Below the pieces are notes generated by a model. It was not told the origin of the DNA and did not search any database. It saw only the letters and a program-made list of their open reading frames with translations. A stretch of 64,000 nt of DNA, taken from NCBI RefSeq assembly GCF_016827595.1, contig NZ_JAECMS010000004.1, positions 62,001 to 126,000 of the forward strand. The letters are read 5' to 3'. Both the position numbers and the translations under genes were made by a program. Positions 43,081-51,832 of the stretch are shown here, piece by piece. Within the stretch, counting starts at the first letter, position 1, and every line of letters begins with the position of its first letter. The DNA is from Luteirhabdus pelagi (GTDB taxonomy: Bacteria > Bacteroidota > Bacteroidia > Flavobacteriales > Flavobacteriaceae).

Positions 43081-44433
43081 TTATCCTATTTCTTTGTACA
43101 TTAAATCCAATCCGTTACGAATGATTTGTTGGTGTGGTTGTTTTGAAACACAGATGAATTCCGTTAGTGCAAAATCCTCTGGTGCCACCTCGTACATTCC
43201 CAAGGCTTCCATTTGGTCCAAATCCTGAACCATACAAGCCTTTAAGGTCTGTAAAGGATAGATGTCGAGCGGAAATACTTCTTCGTAGTTTCCAGTTACC
43301 ACAAAAGCTCGGTGCTCGCCATTCGTGTTTGTATCGAGTTCGTATTTTTTGTTCGGCTGCATCCAAGAGAAGGTTAGCGCTCGCGATGCAGAAACCTTAT
43401 TGAAAACCGGCTTGTTCCATCCAAAGAATTCATAGTCGTCGCCTTCAGGAATTACCGTTACTACATCGTCGTAATAGCCTAAATACCCTTTCGGAGAAAT
43501 CTCGGTACCAGAAAGAACATTTCCACTAATAACACGTACATTTTCTTCATTCAGACCCGAGTCGTAAATAAAGGTTGAAACTTCCGAACCGATTTTAGTT
43601 TTGTAATATTTTGGCGCCTTTACCGAAGAACCCGCCAATGCAATAATACGTTCTGCATTGAATTTTCCGGTCAAGAACAATTCACCCATAATCACCAAAT
43701 CCTGCGGAGTGATTGTCCAAACGGTTTCACCGCGGTTCACTGGTGCAATCTTTCCGATAAGGGTTCCTACGTTGCCAGATGGATGCGGACCTGAAACTTT
43801 GTGAAGCTCCACGCCATTGAGACCTTCCAATGGAGATTGACCGTTCTTGCCAACCCCGACATGGATTTTTCCTTCGGTTAACTTTGAAAGTGCCGTAATC
43901 GCTGCCTGCAATTCCTTTTCTTTTCCTTGTAAGGTGAAATCGTAATCAGCTGCTAGCGGAGCTGTAGCATGCGCGGAAATAAAGATATCTCTAGGAGCGG
44001 TCTCCGGATCTGCGATAACAGCATAGGGCCGTTGTTGAATAAATGGCCAGCAACCCGCTTCTAGCAATCTATTTTTGATAGCCTCAGTATCTGCGCTACC
44101 TGCATCCAGCGTTCCGAAGTCGGTATATTCATCCTGCGTATCGGCTTCTATGATGATGCGCAAAATGACACGTTTTGCTCCACGCTCAATTTTGGTTAGT
44201 GTTCCGCTAACCGGTGAAACAAACTTAATAGCTTCGTGCTCTTTGGAATAAAAAACGGTATCTCCTGCTTTAAGTTTTCCACCTTCCTTTACAACCATTT
44301 TAGGTTTTACTAGGTGGAAGTCCGAAGGTCTTATCGCGAAGGTTCGCGAACGCGGCGCATTGGAAAGTGTTTTTTCCGCCACTCCTTTTAAACGGATGTC
44401 AAGACCTTTTTTAATCTTAATGTCTTTTGACAT
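43081..44433 (-). CDS. nqrA: Na+-translocating NADH:quinone reductase subunit A
   Basis: 450 residues, soluble. Begins KDIKIKKGLDIRLKGVAEKT, as in NqrA, with the biotinyl-lipoyl-like fold GKLKAGDTVFYSKEHEAIKF. Other family segments are GCWPFIQQRPYAVIADPE, ISAHATAPLAADYDF and the C-terminal VAPEDFALTEFICVSKQPHQ. NqrA sits on the cytoplasmic face and contributes to quinone binding. First gene of nqrABCDEF, preceded by a consensus promoter and a 14-bp palindrome. Confidence 0.96.
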   Translation of the reverse strand: MSKDIKIKKGLDIRLKGVAEKTLSNAPRSRTFAIRPSDFHLVKPKMVVKEGGKLKAGDTVFYSKEHEAIKFVSPVSGTLTKIERGAKRVILRIIIEADTQDEYTDFGTLDAGSADTEAIKNRLLEAGCWPFIQQRPYAVIADPETAPRDIFISAHATAPLAADYDFTLQGKEKELQAAITALSKLTEGKIHVGVGKNGQSPLEGLNGVELHKVSGPHPSGNVGTLIGKIAPVNRGETVWTITPQDLVIMGELFLTGKFNAERIIALAGSSVKAPKYYKTKIGSEVSTFIYDSGLNEENVRVISGNVLSGTEISPKGYLGYYDDVVTVIPEGDDYEFFGWNKPVFNKVSASRALTFSWMQPNKKYELDTNTNGEHRAFVVTGNYEEVFPLDIYPLQTLKACMVQDLDQMEALGMYEVAPEDFALTEFICVSKQPHQQIIRNGLDLMYKEIG

Positions 44434-44468
44434 AGGATAGTTATGTTACGATTATGGTTTTCCCACAC

Positions 44469-44482
44469 ACCTCTATAGAGGT
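44469..44482. promoter_or_regulatory. 14-bp perfect palindrome in the nqr leader
   Basis: ACCTCTATAGAGGT lies between the putative -7 element (44497-44504) and the nqrA ATG at 44433. It could be an operator or an RNA hairpin in the 5' untranslated region. No known regulator motif is claimed. Confidence 0.4.
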
Positions 44483-44496
44483 ATTTTTCGGGTGTG

Positions 44497-44528
44497 CAAA
44501 TTTATAAATTTATACCACCACCACACAA
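44497..44528 (-). promoter_or_regulatory. Consensus promoter of the nqr operon
   Basis: On the minus strand TTG (44528-44526), a 21-nt spacer and TAAATTTG (44504-44497) match the Bacteroidota consensus with correct spacing. The leader to the nqrA ATG would be about 55-60 nt. Confidence 0.6.
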
Positions 44529-44626
44529 TAAAAAACCTATAAATTTACGTAGCTATGAACTATCCGTTCTCCTAAAAAATGCGAGGCACAAAATTTGATT
44601 ATCTTTAGCCCATAAACGATATTCCT

Positions 44627-45883
44627 ATGAAATATTTCGCTCTCCTGCTTAGCCTAGGGCTTTTATTTACCACCGTTGCGTTGGCACAGGTTCAAGAACT
44701 CCCTGCGCCAGATTACATCCGGACTATTAAATTCAGGGGAAGTTCTGTAGAAGGCCAATTGCCGATTATGCGGTTGGGTGAAAGCTTCGAGATGTCGTTC
44801 GATGCGCTGAACGGACAAGAAGACGATTACTACTATGAGATTACCCATCATAATTTTGATTGGACTGAAAGCGACTTGTCGAAAGGGGAGTATTTAAATG
44901 GCTTCGATGATGTTCGCATTGAAACCTATGAAAATTCCTTAAACACGCTTCAAATTTTTTCACATTATTATCTTACGATTCCCAATCGCGAAACCCGGGC
45001 TGTAACCAAAAGCGGTAATTATCTTATTACTATTTATGACAAAAATAGACGCCCAATATTTTCCCGCAAGTTTATGGTAATGGAGCAAATAGCGAATGTT
45101 AGGGTTGAAGTGAAGCGTATGCGCGATATAAAATATATTCAGGAGAAACAAGTGGTTCAATTCAGTATTAATTCGCCATCCCTTCTTTTGGTGAATCCTA
45201 AGCAAACGGTTAATACACTTGTAATTCAAAACAACAACCTCAAAACAGGCATCAAAGACCTGAAGCCCCAATATACCATTGGCAACGAATTAATCTACCG
45301 CTATGATACGGAAGCCTCTTTCTGGGGTGGAAACGAATACCTCAGTTTCGACAATAAGGATATTCGAGCGGCCACCAACCGAATTCGCGGCGTTGATTTA
45401 ACAGATTTATACGAGAATTATATTTTTACCGATATTTCAAGAGCCGATCGGGTGTACACCTATAATCCGGACGTTAACGGGAATTTCGTCATTCGCAACA
45501 TCGATGCCCAAAACAGCAATTCGATTGAAGCCGATTATGTCCGCATGCATTTCAATCTTCAGTATTTTGAGGATATAGGTGAAAAGGAAATTCATATTTA
45601 TGGAGCCTTCAACAATTTCACCATCGATGGCTCGACATATATGAGGTACGACCCCCAGAGTGATACGTACCGAAACAGCCGGCTTTTTAAGCAGGGATAT
45701 TACGATTATAAATATGTATTGGTAAATCGAGATGGCTCTATAGACGAAGGCGCTATTAGTGGTAATTTTTGGCAGACTGAAAATGCGTATACAGTACTCG
45801 TATATTACCGAAATTTAGGAGCTCGTTTCGATCGACTTATAGGCATGGGAAAAGCAAACTCGACCACCATTACTAACAACTAA
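44627..45883 (+). CDS. Type IX secretion system plug protein (DUF5103)
   Basis: 418 residues. Signal peptide FALLLSLGLLFTTVALAQ. The sequence is the DUF5103 pattern: PDYIRTIKFRGSSVEGQLPI, EDDYYYEITHHNFDWTESDL, ENSLNTLQIFSHYYLTIPN, KSGNYLITIYD, and, in the second half, EIHIYGAFNNFTIDGSTYMRYD and QGYYDYKYVLVN. The family includes the T9SS plug protein that closes the SprA translocon pore on the periplasmic side when it is idle. A TATCTTTA element at 44600-44607 is 19 nt upstream. The following DUF3667 gene begins 18 nt later. Confidence 0.88.
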   Translation: MKYFALLLSLGLLFTTVALAQVQELPAPDYIRTIKFRGSSVEGQLPIMRLGESFEMSFDALNGQEDDYYYEITHHNFDWTESDLSKGEYLNGFDDVRIETYENSLNTLQIFSHYYLTIPNRETRAVTKSGNYLITIYDKNRRPIFSRKFMVMEQIANVRVEVKRMRDIKYIQEKQVVQFSINSPSLLLVNPKQTVNTLVIQNNNLKTGIKDLKPQYTIGNELIYRYDTEASFWGGNEYLSFDNKDIRAATNRIRGVDLTDLYENYIFTDISRADRVYTYNPDVNGNFVIRNIDAQNSNSIEADYVRMHFNLQYFEDIGEKEIHIYGAFNNFTIDGSTYMRYDPQSDTYRNSRLFKQGYYDYKYVLVNRDGSIDEGAISGNFWQTENAYTVLVYYRNLGARFDRLIGMGKANSTTITNN

Positions 45884-45901
45884 CCTGAAAATCCCAGTTG
45901 C

Positions 45902-47110
45902 ATGGGACAAAAAAATAAAATTGTTGCTAGCAGTAAACGCCTAGCGCAAAAATATCGAGGCACCGAATGTTTGAACTGTGGCCATCCGTTGGACCTCAGC
46001 GATCGTTATTGCCCTTACTGCTCGCAGCTTAATAGTACGAAACAGCTTTCGGCTTTCGACTTTTTTGGCGAATTCATAAATAGTATCGTTAGTTACGACT
46101 CGCGGCTGCGGCATACGGTAAAGGACCTTCTCTTCAAACCCGGAACGATAACCCGAAACTATGTGCGGGGGCAACGAATGCGTTATGCCAATCCGTTTCG
46201 GTTCTTTTTGAGTGTTTCGATCATCTATTTCATTTTACAAGGACTTATCAATACATTTCTGCCTGAAGAGAACAATTTCTTCAAAACAGAAACTAAAGAT
46301 GAAGCAGGAGTCAGTTATTCGTATGGCGACGATCGCTATTTGTTGGATGAAGGTGAAAACGAAGAAATGACTGGTGCATTTGGAGATTCTATCGCTTTGG
46401 CACAAGCGACCACTGATTCACCTGAAAAAGAAACAGCAATTATTAGCGATACTGTAGTTGATAAACAAAATGAGAACGTAAGGGATACTATTCCCGAAGA
46501 TACGGAGGAGGAAGAGATTGTTTACTTTAGTGAAGATTCCTTGCAACGCATGAGCTTCCTTAAACGAAACGCTAAACGATTTGAAACGTATCGCGATTTC
46601 TATAAATCGCACGAAATTAAGGATTCGCATATAGCATTGGATAGTCTTCAACACGAAGATACTTTTTACAACCGTTGGCTGTACAAAAAGAATGAATCGA
46701 TTGAACGTGTAGAAGAAAATCCCACAGGCTTTGTTAACTATTTGATGAACAAAACACCATTCTTTGTGTTTTTCTTTACGCCCTTCTTTGCGATCGCTTT
46801 TTGGTTATTGTATTCCAGGAAAAAATTCACCTATATAGAGCATATCATTTTCCTGTTTCATATTTTCAGTTTTGTCTTTTTGGGAATGCTAATTTCTACC
46901 CTACCAGACCTGCTTATAGGAAATGATATTTTTGCAAGCATCCTCTTCATTATCATTGGCCCTTTTTACTTTTACAAGGCCTTACGCAATTTCTACAAAC
47001 AGTCCAGAATTGTTACAATATTAAAATTTGTATTTTTAAACATTGTATTTTGGGTAAGCGCTACGATTGCAGCCCTTATTTTCTTTTCTGCTTCGGCAGC
47101 ATTCTACTAG
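45902..47110 (+). CDS. DUF3667 membrane protein with zinc ribbon
   Basis: 402 residues. The N-terminal zinc ribbon has CLNCGHPLDLSDRYCPYCSQ (two C-x-x-C pairs). It is followed by SYDSRLRHTVKDLLFKPGTI and RYANPFRFFLSVSIIYFIL, both DUF3667 hallmarks, the latter entering the first transmembrane segment. A long acidic loop (residues about 125-250) leads to several C-terminal helices (FFVFFFTPFFAIAFWLLY, IIFLFHIFSFVFLGMLIS, VFLNIVFWVSATIAALIFF). DUF3667 is common in Bacteroidota with unknown function. It lies 18 nt after the T9SS plug gene and 1 nt before apaG. Confidence 0.85.
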   Translation: MGQKNKIVASSKRLAQKYRGTECLNCGHPLDLSDRYCPYCSQLNSTKQLSAFDFFGEFINSIVSYDSRLRHTVKDLLFKPGTITRNYVRGQRMRYANPFRFFLSVSIIYFILQGLINTFLPEENNFFKTETKDEAGVSYSYGDDRYLLDEGENEEMTGAFGDSIALAQATTDSPEKETAIISDTVVDKQNENVRDTIPEDTEEEEIVYFSEDSLQRMSFLKRNAKRFETYRDFYKSHEIKDSHIALDSLQHEDTFYNRWLYKKNESIERVEENPTGFVNYLMNKTPFFVFFFTPFFAIAFWLLYSRKKFTYIEHIIFLFHIFSFVFLGMLISTLPDLLIGNDIFASILFIIIGPFYFYKALRNFYKQSRIVTILKFVFLNIVFWVSATIAALIFFSASAAFY

Positions 47111-47111
47111 T

Positions 47112-47498
47112 ATGGTACAAAAGGTTACGCATGGCATAAAGGTTTCGGTTCAGACCCGTTTTGAGGGAACGGTTCGTACGAACGCTCAAGTGGGCTATGC
47201 CTTTTCGTATACTATTACCATTGAAAACCAAGGAAAGGACACCGTTCAACTTATTTCACGCTATTGGAAAATTAAGGATGCCCTAAAGAAAACGGAAACC
47301 GTCGAAGGTAAAGGTGTCGTAGGCGTACAGCCCGTGCTGAAGCCAGACACACACCATGTTTACAGCAGCGGCTGTTTATTAAAAGCGCCCCACGGCTCGA
47401 TGAAAGGACATTACGTAATGCGAAATACCTTGACGGAAGAAGAATTTAGAGTAGCGGTTCCGCGGTTCAAACTTCATGCTGAATTCGCAGTAAATTAG
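47112..47498 (+). CDS. apaG: ApaG protein
   Basis: 128 residues from ATG 47112, one base after the upstream stop; an in-frame start at 47067 lies inside that gene and is not used. The fibronectin type III-like ApaG pattern is complete: GIKVSVQTRFEGTVRT, AYTITIEN-type strand FSYTITIENQGKDTVQLISR, YWKIKDALKKTETVEGKGVV, GCLLKAPHGSMKGHYVM. ApaG is linked to divalent-cation homeostasis and binds nucleotides or pyrophosphates in related proteins. The 3' end overlaps the convergent NRDE gene by 4 nt. Confidence 0.92.
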   Translation: MVQKVTHGIKVSVQTRFEGTVRTNAQVGYAFSYTITIENQGKDTVQLISRYWKIKDALKKTETVEGKGVVGVQPVLKPDTHHVYSSGCLLKAPHGSMKGHYVMRNTLTEEEFRVAVPRFKLHAEFAVN

Positions 47499-48199
47499 GA
47501 AAGTTCGATTGTTTTATTAACATCTGAATGAAGATCCTTATATTTCATTCTTACTGCATCTTCTTTCACAATTTGAGTAATACTTTTTGTCTTAACAAAG
47601 TTCCGGTCCATCACCAAATCGAAGTGAGAAGATCCCTCACCTGCCGTATGGTGAAACTCCCACAATTCAGGGGGCGTGGGCTTTAGGTTTTCAAACAAAA
47701 AACTTGAAAACCAATCTTCACGTTTTTGTTTCATTTCTTGGGTGTACAATAAGGAAGAAGACCAAATCTGTGGCGCGATAGGCTTTTCAGAAAAATGCGC
47801 CTCTACTTCGTCCCATACGCATTCATATAAATGCAGCTGTTCTCTCCAATCGGCCCACACCAGCGTAAAAGGCTCGATTCCTTCAAAATCATATTCCTTT
47901 AAGGTTTGCATGGCATCTGAGGAGACCAGCACGTCTTTTACAATAACTCCTCTGCTCATCCTATAGTCGTCTTTACGTTCATGCGGCTCGAAACCTCCGT
48001 TAAGCAAACACACAACCCGTTGTTTCGCACTTACGCCCAACCACGTTCCTCCCGCAACCGCATCTTTTGGATACAGCAATTGAACACCCTCCTCTTTATA
48101 GAGCTGTGGAGGAATGGTATCGCGCTCCGGTGCTTCATCTCGATTGGATGTCAAGATAAAACCATCATTTGGTTTCGGTATGAACGTTAATGTACACAT
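47495..48199 (-). CDS. NRDE family protein (TANGO2-like)
   Basis: 234 residues. Begins MCTLTFIPKPNDGFILTSNRDEAPERDT, with Cys2 in the N-terminal-nucleophile position and the N-R-D-E signature. GGTWLGVSAKQRVVCLLNGGFEP follows, also conserved. This is the Ntn-hydrolase-like NRDE/TANGO2 family, whose physiological role (possibly haem or acyl-CoA handling) is unresolved. Cytoplasmic. Divergent from pruA and convergent with apaG, overlapping its stop by 4 nt. Confidence 0.88.
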   Translation of the reverse strand: MCTLTFIPKPNDGFILTSNRDEAPERDTIPPQLYKEEGVQLLYPKDAVAGGTWLGVSAKQRVVCLLNGGFEPHERKDDYRMSRGVIVKDVLVSSDAMQTLKEYDFEGIEPFTLVWADWREQLHLYECVWDEVEAHFSEKPIAPQIWSSSLLYTQEMKQKREDWFSSFLFENLKPTPPELWEFHHTAGEGSSHFDLVMDRNFVKTKSITQIVKEDAVRMKYKDLHSDVNKTIELS

Positions 48200-48354
48200 G
48201 GTTTCGCCTACTTTAACAATTGGTGTTCCTTAAAAATACTCATTATTTAGGGAGTAATGAAATGTAAATGGAGTGATAGCTTGTTCAGCTAGATTCGATA
48301 CAATAGATGTTTCAGACTGTGACTGTAGTTACATGGCAAATCGCTGAAAAAACG

Positions 48355-48362
48355 TACCTTTG
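48355..48362 (+). promoter_or_regulatory. pruA: Putative -7 element of pruA
   Basis: TACCTTTG matches TAnnTTTG exactly, 58 nt before the ATG at 48421. At the -33 distance only ATG/TG is present (weak). Confidence 0.45.
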
Positions 48363-48420
48363 CGCTCTGAATTCCTATCGTTTTAGGAGTTTCTAATCGA
48401 TAATCTAAAAAAATAAACAT

Positions 48421-50046
48421 ATGGACAAAGGATTCTTTGAAGTACCGATTGCCGTAAATGAGCCTGTTATGGACTATGCGCCGGGTTCACCAGAACGCGA
48501 GCGGGTCTTAAAAGCATATAAGGAAATGTACAATAGCACAGTAGATGTGCCGCTTTACATCAATGGCGAAGATATTGCAACCGGCGATACCGAAACCATG
48601 TCTCCTCCACACGATCACCAGCATAGTTTGGGAACCTATCATAAGGCGAAGAAAAAGCATGTAGAGCAAGCCATTGACACTGCATTGGAAGCACGACAAA
48701 AATGGGCGAGCATGCCATGGGAAAATCGTGCGGCTATCTTTTTACGTGCCGCTGAGTTGATCGCTGGTCCGTATCGAGCAAAAATAAACGCTGCTACCAT
48801 GCTGGGGCAGTCCAAAAACATCTATCAAGCGGAAATTGATGCAGCTTGCGAGTTGATTGACTTTCTAAGATTCAACGTTCAGTTTATGACGGAAATCTAT
48901 AGCGAACAACCTGAAAGTACTTCAGGCGCATGGAACCGTTTGGAGTATCGTCCGTTAGAAGGATTTGTATACGCCATTACACCTTTCAACTTTACGGCAA
49001 TTGCGGGAAACCTTCCTGCCAGTGCTGCTTTAATGGGGAACGTTGTTATATGGAAACCCAGCGATAGTCAAGTGTATTCTGCCAAGGTGGTTTTAGATGT
49101 CTTCAAAGAAGCAGGTGTACCTCCCGGTGTTATCAATATGGTCATGGGCGATCCGGTGATGATTAGTGAAACGCTTTTAAACAGTCCTGATTTTAGCGGC
49201 CTTCACTTCACGGGCTCCACTACGGTATTCCGCAATTTATGGCAACAGATTGGAAACAATATCCACAACTACAAAACCTATCCACGAATTGTTGGAGAAA
49301 CAGGTGGAAAGGACTTTATCGTTGCGCATAAATCGTCTAATCCACTTCAGGTAGCGACAGCTATTTCAAGAGGTGCATTCGAATTCCAGGGTCAAAAATG
49401 TAGTGCCGCTAGTAGATGCTACATCCCTAAAAGCATTTGGAGTGATGTAAAGGATTATTTGGTAGGCGATATCAATTCTTTCAAGATGGGCTCTCCTGAA
49501 AATATGGACAATTTCATTACGGCAGTTATTCACGAAGGTTCCTTCGACAAGCTTGCGAAGTATATCGACCAAGCGAAAAAGGACAAGGATGCCGAAATCA
49601 TTGCGGGTGGAAATTACGATAAATCGAAAGGATACTTTGTTGATCCAACGGTTATCGTTACATCCAATCCAAAGTATACTACTATGTGCACCGAGCTTTT
49701 CGGCCCGGTAGTCACTATTTATCTATATGAAGATGATGCCTGGGAAGAAACTTTGCACTTGGTAGAAGAAACAGGAGAATATGCCTTAACGGGTGCTGTT
49801 TTCAGTGAAGATCGATATGCCTTGGATGTAGCCGTAAAGATTTTGGAAAACGCAGCCGGCAACTTCTATATCAACGATAAGCCCACGGGCGCGGTTGTTG
49901 GTCAGCAGCCATTCGGTGGTGCACGAGCAAGTGGAACCAACGATAAGGCAGGTAGCAAGTTGAACCTCTACCGATGGATATCGCCACGTATGGTGAAAGA
50001 AACCTTTGTTTCGCCAACCGATTATCGATACCCATTCCTAGGATAA
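48421..50046 (+). CDS. pruA: L-glutamate gamma-semialdehyde (P5C) dehydrogenase
   Basis: 541 residues. The N-terminus GFFEVPIAVNEPVMDYAPGSPER is that of the stand-alone P5C dehydrogenase. Nucleotide and catalytic motifs: FTGSTTVFRNLWQQIG, catalytic Glu in IVGETGGKDFIV, catalytic Cys in QGQKCSAASRCYIPKS, and the C-terminal VGQQPFGGARASGTNDKAG. The enzyme oxidises glutamate gamma-semialdehyde to glutamate with NAD+ in proline degradation. The proline dehydrogenase gene is not in this window. Followed by a strong terminator. Confidence 0.96.
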   Translation: MDKGFFEVPIAVNEPVMDYAPGSPERERVLKAYKEMYNSTVDVPLYINGEDIATGDTETMSPPHDHQHSLGTYHKAKKKHVEQAIDTALEARQKWASMPWENRAAIFLRAAELIAGPYRAKINAATMLGQSKNIYQAEIDAACELIDFLRFNVQFMTEIYSEQPESTSGAWNRLEYRPLEGFVYAITPFNFTAIAGNLPASAALMGNVVIWKPSDSQVYSAKVVLDVFKEAGVPPGVINMVMGDPVMISETLLNSPDFSGLHFTGSTTVFRNLWQQIGNNIHNYKTYPRIVGETGGKDFIVAHKSSNPLQVATAISRGAFEFQGQKCSAASRCYIPKSIWSDVKDYLVGDINSFKMGSPENMDNFITAVIHEGSFDKLAKYIDQAKKDKDAEIIAGGNYDKSKGYFVDPTVIVTSNPKYTTMCTELFGPVVTIYLYEDDAWEETLHLVEETGEYALTGAVFSEDRYALDVAVKILENAAGNFYINDKPTGAVVGQQPFGGARASGTNDKAGSKLNLYRWISPRMVKETFVSPTDYRYPFLG

Positions 50047-50063
50047 GACTTTAATCCATATGA

Positions 50064-50097
50064 AAAGCCCAGCTAAAGTAGCTGGGCTTTTTTATTT
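50064..50097 (+). terminator. Rho-independent terminator after pruA
   Basis: A 12-bp stem (AAAGCCCAGCTA with TAGCTGGGCTTT) has a 3-nt loop and a T tract. It lies 17 nt after the pruA stop. Confidence 0.88.
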
Positions 50098-50119
50098 TAC
50101 GAAGAATTAATACTATAGA

Positions 50120-51160
50120 CTATTCAAATCCTTTTGCCGAGTCGATGGCGGCATACTGCGAGTTCATGGCTGTATTGTTCTCGTCTACCAACATAACCAC
50201 CAAACGCAGGTTGGCCGTATTGTATTCGCTAGATAGTGAAATACTATAATTCTTAGCGTATTCCTCTAGCGCTGCAATGGCAGGTAGTGCATCACCAAAA
50301 ATATTACTAAGACTAGCACGCAACACATCGTTATGCTCGAAATCTACAATTGGATTTCCTTGTCCAAAATACGGACTACTTTCGTCATTGTCGTAATAGT
50401 TCACCTGATTATACAGCAGCCCGTCTTCAACCAAATACACCACCATTTTGGCATTTGAAAGTTCATTTTCTGAAGCAACGGTCACCTTTACCGCTAAATC
50501 ATTTCCTGACAGTTGCGACTCGATTCCGATAGCCATGGGTGCTGGTTGACCAGCAATGCTAAGCACATCTTGAGGATCATGCGGGTTAATCCAATTAACG
50601 GTTCTATTAATTCGACCTGCAGGGAAGCCCGTTACATCAAACTCAGCGCGCAAATCTTGTTCAAATGGAAGCGCCATTTCATCGTCGTTATGAATCGCAA
50701 CCACACTAATGTGCTCTGTCTCCTCGTGAACCTCTTCAATTGATGCCGTAACTCGGGGGCAATAGCCACACCAAGTTCCTGTATAATCCTCTATCGTTAT
50801 TTTCCGCTTTGGTATAATAACAGAAAATGGGGTAGGTTCGGTTTCAATAGTAGCACCATCTTCTTCGTATTGCGCATATACTTCGAATGTACCTTCATCG
50901 GCTGAAGTAAATATCGAGCCCTCTATTTCAGCTTCATCTACATAAAAAGTAGCAACATCTGTTACCTCCTCTTCACTCGAATTAAAAACACGAAATGGTA
51001 TTTCTTGATTACGAAGTGAGCTACTACGAACAACAAGGCCGGCATTCTCGTCTACGATTGTAACAGCCTCGTCATTGCCTGAAAAATCCTCATCCTTACT
51101 ACAGGCGACAACCGCCAAAAATGTCAATAGTAAAAGGGGAATAAGCTTTGTAATTTTCAT
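50120..51160 (-). CDS. Omp28-related lipoprotein with thioredoxin-like C-x-x-C
   Basis: 346 residues. Lipoprotein signal, lipobox VVAC (Cys at residue 20), then a beta-sandwich region (TSADEGTFEVYAQYEEDGAT). The Omp28-like part contains ITIEDYTGTWCGYCPRVTASIEEV, a thioredoxin-type C-x-x-C at the head of a helix, and VTGFPAGRINR, the cis-Pro equivalent. Omp28 family proteins are exported or outer-membrane associated in Bacteroidota. It is divergent from a TlpA-type thioredoxin gene at 51315, and the two share a 154-nt regulatory space, so an extracytoplasmic thiol-redox unit is likely. Confidence 0.85.
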   Translation of the reverse strand: MKITKLIPLLLLTFLAVVACSKDEDFSGNDEAVTIVDENAGLVVRSSSLRNQEIPFRVFNSSEEEVTDVATFYVDEAEIEGSIFTSADEGTFEVYAQYEEDGATIETEPTPFSVIIPKRKITIEDYTGTWCGYCPRVTASIEEVHEETEHISVVAIHNDDEMALPFEQDLRAEFDVTGFPAGRINRTVNWINPHDPQDVLSIAGQPAPMAIGIESQLSGNDLAVKVTVASENELSNAKMVVYLVEDGLLYNQVNYYDNDESSPYFGQGNPIVDFEHNDVLRASLSNIFGDALPAIAALEEYAKNYSISLSSEYNTANLRLVVMLVDENNTAMNSQYAAIDSAKGFE

Positions 51161-51314
51161 AAGGTTTAAAAATTTTCAATAGAATTGTAAAAATATCAAT
51201 TTTGGAACGATTTTTACGTTTCACTTACAAAGGAACAGAAAAGTAAAGTGATTATTGTAAAATAATATGACTTTTAATTAATTATTGATACTTTCGCAAT
51301 CAAACAATTTTTCC

Positions 51315-51797
51315 ATGAAACAAATACTTATCCTTCTCACATTGTGTATGGCTACGTTCACATATGCACAAGATGAATTACCGAATGTTCGCTTAGAAAC
51401 ACTTGATGGCGCCACTACAACACTTAATGAATTGGCAAGCGATGGCAATGTTAAAATAGTGTCGCTTTGGGCCACATGGTGCGTTCCCTGTTTAAAAGAA
51501 TTGGATGCCATCAATGAAGTATATGAAGATTGGCAAGACGAGACTAATGTCGAGTTAATCGCTGTTTCGGTAGACGATAGTCGAACCGTAAAGCGCGTAA
51601 AGCCACTAATTAATGGGAAGGCTTGGGATTACACAATTTTGCTGGACACCAACAACGATCTTAAAAGAGCATTGGGTGCTGCTACCGTTCCGCTCACATT
51701 ATTGGTAAAGGACGGTAAAATTGTATACCGCCATTCGGGATATAATCCGGGCGCCGAATACGAACTATACGAAAAAGTGCAAGAACACTCTAAGTAA
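51315..51797 (+). CDS. TlpA-family periplasmic thiol-disulfide oxidoreductase
   Basis: 160 residues from ATG 51315; an upstream in-frame ATG at 51285 would put 10 polar residues before the signal peptide. Signal peptide QILILLTLCMATFTYAQ. Thioredoxin fold: VSLWATWCVPCLKELDAINE (C-V-P-C), cis-Pro in AATVPLTLLVKDG. Member of the TlpA/ResA group, reducing disulfides outside the cytoplasm. A TACTTTCG sequence at 51289-51296 resembles a -7 element. It is followed after 35 nt by the barrel gene. Confidence 0.9.
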   Translation: MKQILILLTLCMATFTYAQDELPNVRLETLDGATTTLNELASDGNVKIVSLWATWCVPCLKELDAINEVYEDWQDETNVELIAVSVDDSRTVKRVKPLINGKAWDYTILLDTNNDLKRALGAATVPLTLLVKDGKIVYRHSGYNPGAEYELYEKVQEHSK

Positions 51798-51832
51798 ACT
51801 CCTTTTTTAATACAATCTAACTAACCTACCTC

